From NCBI GenBank assembly GCA_037446255.1, contig JBBIIY010000018.1:1-15978 (forward strand): DNA of 15,978 nucleotides, given 5' to 3'. Position numbers and translations under genes: made by a program. The notes under the pieces are model-generated. The model had not been told where the DNA came from. It made no database searches and saw nothing but the letters and a program-made list of their open reading frames with translations. Origin of the DNA: Lithacetigena sp037446255 [NCBI: Coprothermobacterota bacterium]. GTDB taxonomy: Bacteria; Coprothermobacterota; HKB111. The stretch's first letter is position 1; each line of letters opens with the position of its first letter. Below are positions 1 through 7,245 of this stretch, piece by piece.

Positions 1-36
1 TTGGCAGTCCAATATGTTTCTGAACTTCTACAATTT

Positions 37-1980
37 TTAGTTTTTAAGTACTTTTTTACTCCTGAACCATTGAATCAATGAAACAATTCCTACCAGACCA
101 AAACCAACTACATCGGTTTGAATAGTAGGATAAATAAGTACCAAACCTGCTATAAATAGAGATATCCTTTCTAACAGCATAGCCCTGGAAACGAAAAATC
201 CAGCGAGAGCTCCACTTATAGAGGCCATCCCTATAATGGCAGTAAGGATTACTAAGGCAAGTTTAAAAGGTGTTACATCAACCATTAGTAATTGAGGTGA
301 AAGCACAAAAATATAGGGAACTAAAAAAGCTCCAATAGCTAATCGAGTAGCTATAACCCCAGCTTTAAATGGATTAGCACGGGCGATAGCTGAAGCAGCA
401 TAAGCTGCCAGGGCAACTGGAGGTGTTAGGTCAGCAATTATTCCAAAATAAAAAACAAACATGTGGGCAGCAATTGGAACAACTCCCAATGTTAGAATTG
501 CAGGTGCGGCAATCGTAGAAGTTATTATGTAGTTAGCGGTAGTAGGTACGCCCATACCAAGTAATATTGAGGTTAGCATAGTAAAGAACATTGTTAGTAT
601 TAATTGGTTGTTAGCTAAATCAACAATAGCGCTGGCTAACTTTAACCCCACACCCGTCTTGGTTACTATTCCTACAATAATACCGGCAATAGCACAAGCA
701 GTAGCTACACTCAAAGCACTACGAGCACCGACTATTAAAGCATCAATAATATCATGAAAATATATTCTGGTTGATTTTCTTATCCAGGAGGCAAGAATAG
801 AAAGTGCAATTCCTGCTAAGGCCACCCTCATCAGAGAATAACCAGCTAATAAAATATATATAAGGCCAATTAAGGGAATAATAAGGTGGCCTTCTTCAAC
901 AATTATATTTCCAAGTTTAGGTAGCTCTGCTCGGGGTAAACCTCTTAAACCTTGTTTTTTTGCCTCATAATGTAAACCAAACCATACTCCAGTAAAGTAT
1001 AGAAGTGCTGGTATAATAGCTGCTTTAACAACCTCAAGATAAGGTATCCCGAGAAATTCCGCCATTAAAAAGGCAGCTGCACCCATAATTGGAGGCATTA
1101 TTTGGCCTCCGGTGGAAGCTGCAGCTTCCGCAGCAGCAGCAAATTCTGATCTATATCCTACTCTCTTCATTAAGGGTATGGTAAATGTTCCACAACCTAC
1201 AACATTAGCCACTGAACTACCGGATACTGTTCCTTCTAAAGCACTGGTGATAACTGCAACTTTAGCAGGTCCTCCAGTAGCCCACCCTGCTAAAGCATTA
1301 GATAAATTCATAAATAGATTTCCAATACCGGTTTTCTGCAAAAAAGCAGCGAAAAGAAGGAACATGAAGAGAAAAGTGGAAGACACTCCGAGGGGAATAC
1401 CAAAAATACCCTCAGTAGTATAGAATAAATGTTGAATGATATATTTTAGTTGAATATTCTGCCGGAAAAAAGCCCCGGGAAAAATCTCTCCGAAAAGGGC
1501 ATAAAAAATAAAAACAGCAGCGATGATTACCATAGGTAATCCCACTATTCTTCTCCCGGCTTCTAATACCAGCAGGATACCGATTACACCTACGACTAAA
1601 TCCAGAGGTGTAGTTATAGCAGCTCTAAAAACCAGGTCTTTATAGAAAATAACTATGTATAAAGGTGTCAGAAAACCTAAAATAGAGAGTATATAGTCAC
1701 TCCAATGAATGGTCCTTCGGGACATTTTTCTAGTTGCTGGATATAATAAAAAAAGCAAACCTAAAACAAAAGAAAGATGAACAGCTCTTTGTAATTGAGC
1801 ATCCAATACCCCAAAAATACCTGTGTATAAATGGAACATAGAAAAAGATAAAGCAATTGCCCAAATTATTCTGGAAACAAAACCAGTTAAGTTACGATGA
1901 GTCATTTCCGGATCAAGATTGGCAAGTTTCTCGTTTAGGTTTTGGTTATCCTGTTCAGGCATTATTTCTTCGTTTTTCAC
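37..1980 (-). CDS. TRAP transporter permease, fused 4TM/12TM (DctQM-type) subunit of a TAXI system
   Basis: This is the membrane part of a tripartite ion-driven TRAP transporter. It carries both the small (Q, 4TM) and large (M, 12TM) parts in one chain, the usual form for TAXI-type systems. About 647 residues are almost entirely hydrophobic helices. The large-subunit signature GGQIMPPIMG lies near residues 291-300, and a related internal-repeat motif, GMGVPTTANY, near 475-484. I place the start at a GTG (1978-1980) rather than the upstream ATG at 1998, because an AAGGAGG site (1987-1993) sits exactly 6 nt before the GTG. That site overlaps the stop codon of the DUF1850 gene, so translation is probably coupled. 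The next gene upstream in the operon is DUF1850, then the binding protein. The substrate cannot be read from sequence. Only 36 bp follow the stop inside the window. Confidence 0.93.
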   Translation of the reverse strand: MKNEEIMPEQDNQNLNEKLANLDPEMTHRNLTGFVSRIIWAIALSFSMFHLYTGIFGVLDAQLQRAVHLSFVLGLLFLLYPATRKMSRRTIHWSDYILSILGFLTPLYIVIFYKDLVFRAAITTPLDLVVGVIGILLVLEAGRRIVGLPMVIIAAVFIFYALFGEIFPGAFFRQNIQLKYIIQHLFYTTEGIFGIPLGVSSTFLFMFLLFAAFLQKTGIGNLFMNLSNALAGWATGGPAKVAVITSALEGTVSGSSVANVVGCGTFTIPLMKRVGYRSEFAAAAEAAASTGGQIMPPIMGAAAFLMAEFLGIPYLEVVKAAIIPALLYFTGVWFGLHYEAKKQGLRGLPRAELPKLGNIIVEEGHLIIPLIGLIYILLAGYSLMRVALAGIALSILASWIRKSTRIYFHDIIDALIVGARSALSVATACAIAGIIVGIVTKTGVGLKLASAIVDLANNQLILTMFFTMLTSILLGMGVPTTANYIITSTIAAPAILTLGVVPIAAHMFVFYFGIIADLTPPVALAAYAASAIARANPFKAGVIATRLAIGAFLVPYIFVLSPQLLMVDVTPFKLALVILTAIIGMASISGALAGFFVSRAMLLERISLFIAGLVLIYPTIQTDVVGFGLVGIVSLIQWFRSKKVLKN

Positions 1981-1991
1981 AAAAAACCTCC

Positions 1992-2504
1992 TTACCATAG
2001 ATGATGCAATATTTTATTCATAAAACGTAAAGCTATGCTTGCTAAATTTATATTTTCAACTTTAATTATACACGCACTCGTATTATTATTTAAAACCCAT
2101 AGATTAATTTGTTTTCTATAAATATTAAGTGAATTCCTGGATATTTCATGAGGAATTATTAATATTTCTTTTAGAGGGTGATTTATTTTTTCAAAGATAA
2201 ATTTACCTTCATGAACACTAAAATTTACCCCTGGATAATCAAACGGTAAACCAGCTCCTTGAGATTCAAAAATAATTGAATCAAGTATCAAGGAATAGTC
2301 ATTTCCAATTATATATTTTTCTATTACCGGTGTTTTTTCAACTGAGTGGATATAAGATAAATTAAACATTACACCAGTAGAAACTAAAAACATATTATAA
2401 ATTAAGTTATCTTTGCTGGAGAGAGTTAAAAAAGGCAATTTAACAGCAAATAATAGAATAGTAATACAAAGTAATACGATGGTTATTATAACTTTTATTT
2501 TCAT
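1992..2504 (-). CDS. DUF1850 domain protein of the TRAP-TAXI operon
   Basis: A 170-residue protein with one N-terminal hydrophobic segment (about residues 4-20) that would anchor it or serve as an export signal, leaving an extracytoplasmic domain. Seen motifs match DUF1850: YIHSVEKTPVIE near residues 51-62 and ESQGAGLP near 80-87. DUF1850 genes are known to sit between TAXI binding proteins and fused TRAP permeases, as here; their biochemical role is not established. The ATG at 2502-2504 is the only start that keeps the hydrophobic segment, yet no Shine-Dalgarno sequence precedes it: the start codon follows directly on the U-tract of a hairpin. The stop codon overlaps the ribosome binding site of the permease gene. 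Confidence 0.85.
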   Translation of the reverse strand: MKIKVIITIVLLCITILLFAVKLPFLTLSSKDNLIYNMFLVSTGVMFNLSYIHSVEKTPVIEKYIIGNDYSLILDSIIFESQGAGLPFDYPGVNFSVHEGKFIFEKINHPLKEILIIPHEISRNSLNIYRKQINLWVLNNNTSACIIKVENINLASIALRFMNKILHHLW

Positions 2505-2532
2505 AAAAAAGGGCTGGGTTTAGCCCAGCCCT
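2504..2532 (-). terminator. Terminator-like hairpin with U-tract between the TAXI gene and DUF1850
   Basis: On the minus strand a 9-bp GC-rich perfect stem (AGGGCTGGG / CCCAGCCCT, positions 2510-2532, 5-nt loop) is followed at once by six T residues and then the DUF1850 ATG. It starts about 20 nt after the binding-protein stop codon. It has the form of an intrinsic terminator. Because two further genes of the same transporter lie downstream with no evident promoter, partial read-through is likely, which would give more binding protein than membrane subunits. Confidence 0.8.
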
Positions 2533-2552
2533 GACACTTTAATTATTAAATT

Positions 2553-4049
2553 TTACTTAAAGAATCTGTCTGCCCAGGGTTTCATTGGTATGGGCATACC
2601 TTCAAGAGCTGTTTCTTTAGTGATTAATCTTCCCATAGCATGAGTAATAGCCAATCTATCAAGGTTTTTGAATATCGCTTCTACAATATCATAAGCTAAT
2701 TTATTATCCATTTTATCAGTTACCACCAGGGTAGCTTTAACAGCCACAGTAGCAACATCAACAGTAACCTTAGAGTAGGTGTCTTTGGGTATTATTACTC
2801 TGGCATAAAAAGGATACTTAGCCATGAGTCTGGTGGCAATATCAGAGGGGACAGGAATTAATGCAATATCTCGGGAAGCTGCTAAATCTCTTACTGCTGC
2901 TGTGGGTAATCCACCGGTAACGAAGGCTACATCCACATGGCCATCTCTTAATCCAGCTGATGCTTCAGCAAAAGATAGATAACGGGGAGTGATATCTTTA
3001 TAGGTAATACCGGAAATATCAAGAATTTGACGAGCATTAGCTTCGGTTCCACTTCCAATAGCACCTACTGCTACTCTTTTTCCTCGTAAATCAGCAATAG
3101 CTCTTATACCGCTAGCAGCTAAGGTAATTATTTGTATAGTCTCGGGATAAAGAGTAGCTAATCCCCGAAGTCCATCAAATTTATTACCATCAAACATTTC
3201 TGTACCGGTATAGGCATAGTAGGATATATCATTCTGCATGAAAGCCAATTGAACAGCACCATCTTTTAAAAGTTGAACATTAGCGATAGATGCGCCAGTG
3301 GTTTGAACGCTGGCATTAATCCCTGGTACATTTCTATTTAATATTTCAGCAACAGCTCCGCCCAATGGGAAGTAAACCCCTGCAGTACCTCCAGTTGCAA
3401 TGTTTATAAACTCAACTTTATGGGGATTTAAAACTTTAAAGATTCCATACGCTACTTCCCCTCTTGTTCCTTGAGCAGCAGGAGCAATGGCAAAGTCTTT
3501 CCGGAAAGTTAGAAATCTATGGGGTAACTGATAGCCTAATGTAACCCAACCAACAGCCCATGATGGAACTTGCCCTGCATCACTTGCGATAGAAGGGGCT
3601 GAAGTTATTTTAGCAGCATCATCGGCTAATCCTTTAGCCTGACCCAGAAGGGCTGCCATTTCTGCTCTGGTTACATTAGAATTTGGTTTGAAGGATTTAT
3701 CAGGATAACCCTTCATGAAACCTAATTTATTTACAGCTAAAATATGGCCAAAAGCCCAGTGAGTTGTTGCTAAATCTATGAATGGACTAACATCTGCTTT
3801 CATAGGAGGGGCTTTTTTGGCTAAAGCAATCATTATTGCTATTTCAGCTCGGGTTACCAATCCATCAGGACGAAAAGTTCCATCAGGATAACCTTTAACA
3901 ATTCCTAATTCTACTAATTTCTTTATTTCAGCTTCAAATTCATGCCCTGAAATATCTTTAAATGTAGTAGAAGCTAGGGAATAAGAATTAATTCCCAGTA
4001 ATGTAACAATGAGAACTAATGACACAAACACCGAGATAAGTTTTTTCAC
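2553..4049 (-). CDS. TAXI-family TRAP solute-binding protein with N-terminal SLH repeats
   Basis: Exported solute receptor of the TRAP transporter encoded downstream. A signal peptide (KK followed by a hydrophobic stretch, about residues 2-25) is followed by two clear SLH repeats near residues 30-77 and 89-137, with motifs GIVKGYPDGTFRPD...VTRAE and GFMKGYPDKSFKPN...VTRAE. A third, degenerate SLH repeat is near 154-207. The TAXI domain fills residues 212-498, with the family-like ATGGTAGVYFPLGG near its start and GSGTE at 332-336. SLH repeats bind secondary cell-wall polymers, so the receptor may be tied to the wall instead of being lipid-anchored or free. I chose the GTG at 4047-4049: AAAGGAG (4059-4065) lies 9 nt upstream. 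The earlier in-frame ATG at 4091 has no such site and falls at the predicted transcription start. Confidence 0.92.
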   Translation of the reverse strand: MKKLISVFVSLVLIVTLLGINSYSLASTTFKDISGHEFEAEIKKLVELGIVKGYPDGTFRPDGLVTRAEIAIMIALAKKAPPMKADVSPFIDLATTHWAFGHILAVNKLGFMKGYPDKSFKPNSNVTRAEMAALLGQAKGLADDAAKITSAPSIASDAGQVPSWAVGWVTLGYQLPHRFLTFRKDFAIAPAAQGTRGEVAYGIFKVLNPHKVEFINIATGGTAGVYFPLGGAVAEILNRNVPGINASVQTTGASIANVQLLKDGAVQLAFMQNDISYYAYTGTEMFDGNKFDGLRGLATLYPETIQIITLAASGIRAIADLRGKRVAVGAIGSGTEANARQILDISGITYKDITPRYLSFAEASAGLRDGHVDVAFVTGGLPTAAVRDLAASRDIALIPVPSDIATRLMAKYPFYARVIIPKDTYSKVTVDVATVAVKATLVVTDKMDNKLAYDIVEAIFKNLDRLAITHAMGRLITKETALEGMPIPMKPWADRFFK

Positions 4050-4058
4050 TTTTTTACG

Positions 4059-4065
4059 CTCCTTT
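4059..4065 (-). promoter_or_regulatory. Ribosome binding site that decides the TAXI gene start
   Basis: AAAGGAG on the minus strand, 9 nt before the GTG at 4047-4049. The upstream ATG at 4089-4091 has only AT-rich sequence before it. This supports a 498-residue protein with a normal signal peptide rather than a 512-residue one with a charged extension. Confidence 0.8.
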
Positions 4066-4097
4066 GATCTGATTAATTTGTGTATATCCATATACTA

Positions 4098-4125
4098 ATT
4101 GTATTGGAAAAATAATAATTGTCAA
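4098..4125 (-). promoter_or_regulatory. Sigma-A-type promoter of the TRAP-TAXI operon
   Basis: On the minus strand a perfect -35 box TTGACA (4120-4125) and a -10 box TACAAT (4098-4103, one mismatch) are separated by 16 nt. The expected transcription start is about 4091, giving a leader of roughly 40 nt before the GTG at 4049. It lies between the stop of the IscU-type gene and the transporter, so the transporter has its own promoter. Confidence 0.75.
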
Positions 4126-4166
4126 TATTAATATACAAATAGTATAATCAAAGAGTTATATGTATG

Positions 4167-4757
4167 TTATTTTTTGGTAAATTTAGCTCCACATTTTAGA
4201 CAACTTTCTGAGTCAAAACGAGTTACTTCTCCACACTCAGGGCAGACGCCTATACTGGCTCCACAACTCTTACAATAGGGAATAACTCCCGACATTGCTG
4301 CATCACAATAGGGACAGGCACACCCTTCTTCTTTTTCAACCCTCTTTTCTTCTATTTTAGATTTGATAAATGGTGTTGATTCTGCTAATCTCTTTCTTTG
4401 ATAATCTTCAATAGCTTTATGCAAAGCATCAGCGCCAAGATTAGAACAATGCATCTTATTTTGCGGTAATCCACCCAACTCTTCAGCTACCTGTTTATTG
4501 GTTATGGTTAGGGCTTCCTCGAGAGTCTTACCTTTTGCCATTTCTGATACCATCGACGACACAGCAATAGCCGCTCCACAACCAAAAGTTTGAAATTTTA
4601 TATCATCAAGATAGTCATTCTTAACTGTAATATAAAAGGTCATCATATCTCCACAGACAGGATTACCAACTTCTCCGACACCATCGGGGCTATCTATTAC
4701 TCCCACATTTTTGGGGTTCAAGAAATGCTCCATAACTTTTTCACTATAGGGTGACAT
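4167..4757 (-). CDS. iscU: IscU/NifU-type Fe-S scaffold with C-terminal double zinc ribbon
   Basis: Scaffold on which Fe-S clusters are built with sulfur from the cysteine desulfurases encoded just upstream. Residues 1-125 form the IscU domain. The three cluster-ligand cysteines are visible at Cys35 (GNPVCGD, with Asp37), Cys60 (FGCGAA) and Cys104 (KMHCSNLGADAL). After a charged linker (about 126-144) comes a tail of about 50 residues with four CxxC pairs at 148/151, 162/165, 172/175 and 186/189. These look like two zinc ribbons. The classical long NifU instead carries a 2Fe-2S domain and a Nfu domain, so this tail is different; its role is unknown. The ATG has AAAGGAG upstream, only a single base separates it from the preceding gene's stop, and the genes form one operon. 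The symbol names the scaffold family only. Confidence 0.9.
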   Translation of the reverse strand: MSPYSEKVMEHFLNPKNVGVIDSPDGVGEVGNPVCGDMMTFYITVKNDYLDDIKFQTFGCGAAIAVSSMVSEMAKGKTLEEALTITNKQVAEELGGLPQNKMHCSNLGADALHKAIEDYQRKRLAESTPFIKSKIEEKRVEKEEGCACPYCDAAMSGVIPYCKSCGASIGVCPECGEVTRFDSESCLKCGAKFTKK

Positions 4758-4758
4758 A

Positions 4759-5940
4759 TTAAACTCCTTTTTCTTTCAGATATTTTGTATATAAAGGTGA
4801 CATGTTTCTCAAGCGGTTTACTACTTCAGGAAATATTTTTAAGAAATATTCTATTTCGGAATATTGATTATCCGGTGATAGTGATAATACCAGGGACCCC
4901 TGAATAATTTCAGCAGGAAGACCGAGGGCTGTTAACACATGTGATGCTTTAAGCGCTCGAGAAGTACAGGTTGAACCACTGGCAGCAGCAATACCCTTAG
5001 TACTGAGTAACATTAACATTGATTCACCTTCAATGAATTCAACACATAAACTTAAATGTCCAGGAAGTCTTTGTTGTGGATGACCTGTGAAATACACCTT
5101 TTCCACCAGATTGGTAATACCTTTTACTAGTGGATCTCTAAGACTAATTAAATGAGTTACCCATTCTTTTCGTTTATCTTTAAGTATTTCTGCTGCTTTC
5201 CCCATTCCAGCAATCCCTGGAACATTATGAATCCCTGCTCTTCTACCATTTTCTTGAACTCCGCCCTCTATTAAAGGTAGCATTTTAGTTCCTTTTCTCA
5301 CATATAAGGCACCCACACCCTTAGGACCATAAAATTTGTGAGCTGATATTGATAATAAATCTACTCCCATTTCATTTATATCCACATTCAGGTAACCAAC
5401 ACTTTGCACAGCATCAGTATGAAAATAAGCCTTGGAATTTTCTTTGATAACCTTAGATATTTCTTCTATGGGCTGTATAGTCCCTATTTCATTATTAGCA
5501 TGCATTATGGAAACGAGAATGGTATCTTTTCTAAGAGCTTTTCTGACATCATCAGGGTTAACTAAACCAAAGCGGTCAACAGGAAGATAAGTAGCTTCAT
5601 AACCGAGTTTTTCCAGTCTCTTGTAGGGATGAAGGACCGAGAAATGTTCAATGCTGGAAGTAATCAGATGTTTACCGATTGAAAGGCGAGCTTCAGCAAC
5701 GCCTTTTATGGCTAAATTATTAGCCTCGGTTCCGCTGGAAGTAAAGATTATATCTTCTGGCTCAGCATTAATAAGCTGAGCTACGCTTATTCTGGAAGAT
5801 TCAATAATTGTTCTACTTTCATCTCCAAAAAAATGCAAACTTTCGGGGTTTCCATAATTATCACTCAAAAAAGGCAGCATATATTTATAAACGTCAGGGT
5901 GAACCATGGTAGTAGCTATGTTGTCAAAATATATTTTCAA
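4759..5940 (-). CDS. Cysteine desulfurase, NifS/IscS-like paralogue (second of a tandem pair)
   Basis: PLP-dependent enzyme of the class V aminotransferase fold, 393 residues. The PLP-binding lysine is Lys202 (SAHKFYGPKG). Also visible are HANNEIGTIQP, HTDAVQ, and the mobile-loop cysteine Cys325 in GSTCTSRALKASHVL. It differs from its neighbour at usually conserved places: RAGIHN instead of RPGTHN, and SLVLSLSPDN where the neighbour has SLRFSLGRLT. The C-terminus, MSPLYTKYLKEK, recalls a clostridial NifS-like clade. The start is TTG (5938-5940), with AAGGAG 6 nt upstream; it overlaps the upstream stop by 4 bp (TTGA), implying translational coupling. Residues 110-218, including the PLP lysine, are encoded by DNA identical to the upstream paralogue. 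It probably supplies sulfur to the following scaffold, but division of labour between the paralogues is unknown. Confidence 0.9.
   Translation of the reverse strand: MKIYFDNIATTMVHPDVYKYMLPFLSDNYGNPESLHFFGDESRTIIESSRISVAQLINAEPEDIIFTSSGTEANNLAIKGVAEARLSIGKHLITSSIEHFSVLHPYKRLEKLGYEATYLPVDRFGLVNPDDVRKALRKDTILVSIMHANNEIGTIQPIEEISKVIKENSKAYFHTDAVQSVGYLNVDINEMGVDLLSISAHKFYGPKGVGALYVRKGTKMLPLIEGGVQENGRRAGIHNVPGIAGMGKAAEILKDKRKEWVTHLISLRDPLVKGITNLVEKVYFTGHPQQRLPGHLSLCVEFIEGESMLMLLSTKGIAAASGSTCTSRALKASHVLTALGLPAEIIQGSLVLSLSPDNQYSEIEYFLKIFPEVVNRLRNMSPLYTKYLKEKGV
5288..5613 (-). repeat. Copy 1 of a perfect 326-bp direct repeat inside the tandem iscS-like genes
   Basis: Base-for-base identical to 6448-6773 (offset 1160). 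It encodes residues 110-218 of the downstream desulfurase. Identity stops abruptly: the first differences are at 5287 and 5614, and the flanking coding sequence is strongly diverged at both DNA and protein level. Confidence 0.97.
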
Positions 5941-7118
5941 ACTCTTCTCCTTAAGGGAGATATGTCCCTCAACCTTCTTACTTCCTTTTCTAAAACCAGT
6001 AGTGTATATTCAATATCTTCATCATAAGTCAGTCTCCCCAGGGAAAAACGCAAACTTCCCCTGGCGAATTCTGGTTTCATTCCTATCCCCAGGAGTACAT
6101 GAGAAGCTTCAACTTCTCCTGAAGAACAGGCAGAACCGGTAGATACATAGATCCCTTTATCTGAAATGGCTGTTAACAGAGCTTCGCCGTCAATACCTAA
6201 AAAAGCGAAATTACTATTGTTAGGTAGCCTATGTAAAGGGTGACCATTATAGATTACATCTTCTATACCCTTTTCTATACCAGATCTCAGCTTATCTCTT
6301 AATGACATAACTCTCGGGGATTCTATGTGCTTTTCGGCTGCTACCAATTCTGCAGCCTTACCCAGCCCTACGATGCCTGGAACATTATGGGTTCCTGGCC
6401 TTATCCCTTTTTCCTGCCCTCCGCCTCTAATGAATGGATTAATTTTCGTTCCTTTTCTCACATATAAGGCACCCACACCCTTAGGACCATAAAATTTGTG
6501 AGCTGATATTGATAATAAATCTACTCCCATTTCATTTATATCCACATTCAGGTAACCAACACTTTGCACAGCATCAGTATGAAAATAAGCCTTGGAATTT
6601 TCTTTGATAACCTTAGATATTTCTTCTATGGGCTGTATAGTCCCTATTTCATTATTAGCATGCATTATGGAAACGAGAATGGTATCTTTTCTAAGAGCTT
6701 TTCTGACATCATCAGGGTTAACTAAACCAAAGCGGTCAACAGGAAGATAAGTAGCTTCATAACCGAGTTTTTCTAAATGATGAAAAACTTCAAGTACTGC
6801 ATGATGTTCAGTTCTGGAAGTGATAATGTGTTTTCCGTGTTCATAATTAGCAAAGCAAATACCAGAGATAGCCAGGTTATTACTTTCTGTAGCCCCAGAG
6901 GTAAAAAATATTTCATCTTTAATAGAACCTGCCAACAACATAGATGCTCTTTTACGAGCAAGATCAACAGCTTCTGCTGCTTGCTGACCAAAGTGATGAA
7001 CACTCATCGGATTAGCAAAATATTCTTGAAAATAAGGCATCATCTCCTTAAGAACCTCTGTTCTGGTAGGAGTAGTTGCAGCATGGTCAAGATAAACTTT
7101 ACGGTGCTGTTTGTTCAT
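5937..7118 (-). CDS. iscS: Cysteine desulfurase IscS/NifS (first of a tandem pair)
   Basis: Removes sulfur from L-cysteine as an enzyme persulfide for Fe-S cluster assembly. The protein has 393 residues and all canonical landmarks: DHAATTP at 11-17, SGATESNN at 74-81, His105 in the TEHHAV segment, HANNEIGTIQP, the PLP lysine Lys208 (SAHKFYGPKG), GGGQEKGIRPGTHN at 232-245, the active loop cysteine Cys331 (STGSACSS), and SLRFSLGRLT near the C-terminus. The ATG at 7116-7118 has GGAGG about 8 nt upstream. It is first gene of an operon with the second desulfurase (4-bp overlap) and the IscU-type scaffold. Residues 116-224 are encoded by the 326-bp tract shared with the paralogue. Since this copy keeps the canonical residues, it is the likelier main desulfurase (inference). 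Confidence 0.94.
   Translation of the reverse strand: MNKQHRKVYLDHAATTPTRTEVLKEMMPYFQEYFANPMSVHHFGQQAAEAVDLARKRASMLLAGSIKDEIFFTSGATESNNLAISGICFANYEHGKHIITSRTEHHAVLEVFHHLEKLGYEATYLPVDRFGLVNPDDVRKALRKDTILVSIMHANNEIGTIQPIEEISKVIKENSKAYFHTDAVQSVGYLNVDINEMGVDLLSISAHKFYGPKGVGALYVRKGTKINPFIRGGGQEKGIRPGTHNVPGIVGLGKAAELVAAEKHIESPRVMSLRDKLRSGIEKGIEDVIYNGHPLHRLPNNSNFAFLGIDGEALLTAISDKGIYVSTGSACSSGEVEASHVLLGIGMKPEFARGSLRFSLGRLTYDEDIEYTLLVLEKEVRRLRDISPLRRRV
6448..6773 (-). repeat. Copy 2 of the perfect 326-bp direct repeat
   Basis: Identical to 5288-5613 and in the same orientation and reading register. It encodes residues 116-224 of the upstream desulfurase, including the PLP lysine. Flanks diverge immediately at 6447 and 6774. 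Confidence 0.97.
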
Positions 7119-7177
7119 ATAAATGCCTCCATGTATAAGGCTATTAAGTTAATTCTCAGTTATTTTTAATCAAATAA

Positions 7178-7183
7178 ATTATA
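7178..7183 (-). promoter_or_regulatory. -10 box of the iscS-iscS-iscU operon
   Basis: Minus-strand TATAAT at 7178-7183, about 60 bp before the iscS start, predicts a leader of roughly 50 nt. No good -35 box is seen at 16-18 nt upstream, so an activator or another -10-dominated mode is possible. I saw no convincing operator and no iscR gene in the window. Confidence 0.5.
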
Positions 7184-7230
7184 CCCTTTATTGAATAATT
7201 AATACTTGATATATTACTAACCTTATTTTG

Positions 7231-7239
7231 TGCTATACT
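7231..7239 (+). promoter_or_regulatory. Extended -10 promoter of the nfeD-floA operon
   Basis: TGCTATACT is an extended -10 (TGn plus a one-mismatch TATAAT). Six bases separate it from the nfeD ATG at 7246, so the expected transcription start is the A of that ATG. No good -35 box is present at 17 nt upstream (ATATTA). It lies back to back with the iscS promoter. Confidence 0.6.
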
Positions 7240-7245
7240 ATTTTT

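Noticed and set aside
1112-1423. Plus-strand open frame inside the TRAP permease gene
   Set aside because: It is antisense to a strongly typical permease sequence, has a composition expected of a reverse-complemented membrane protein, and lacks a ribosome binding site.
1981-1998. ATG start for the TRAP permease at 1998
   Set aside because: The AAGGAGG site lies within this extension and is correctly spaced only for the GTG at 1978-1980.
4050-4091. Upstream ATG start for the TAXI protein
   Set aside because: The ATG falls at the predicted transcription start and has no Shine-Dalgarno site. The GTG at 4049 has AAAGGAG 9 nt before it and gives a normal signal peptide.
6777-7169. Plus-strand open frame of 130 codons opposite iscS
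   Set aside because: It is a shadow of the iscS 5' half and promoter region, with cysteine- and serine-rich composition and no domain resemblance.
7119-7170. Possible operator or riboswitch in the iscS leader
   Set aside because: The leader is about 50 nt, AT-rich and without a stable stem or a recognisable IscR-type or T-box motif.
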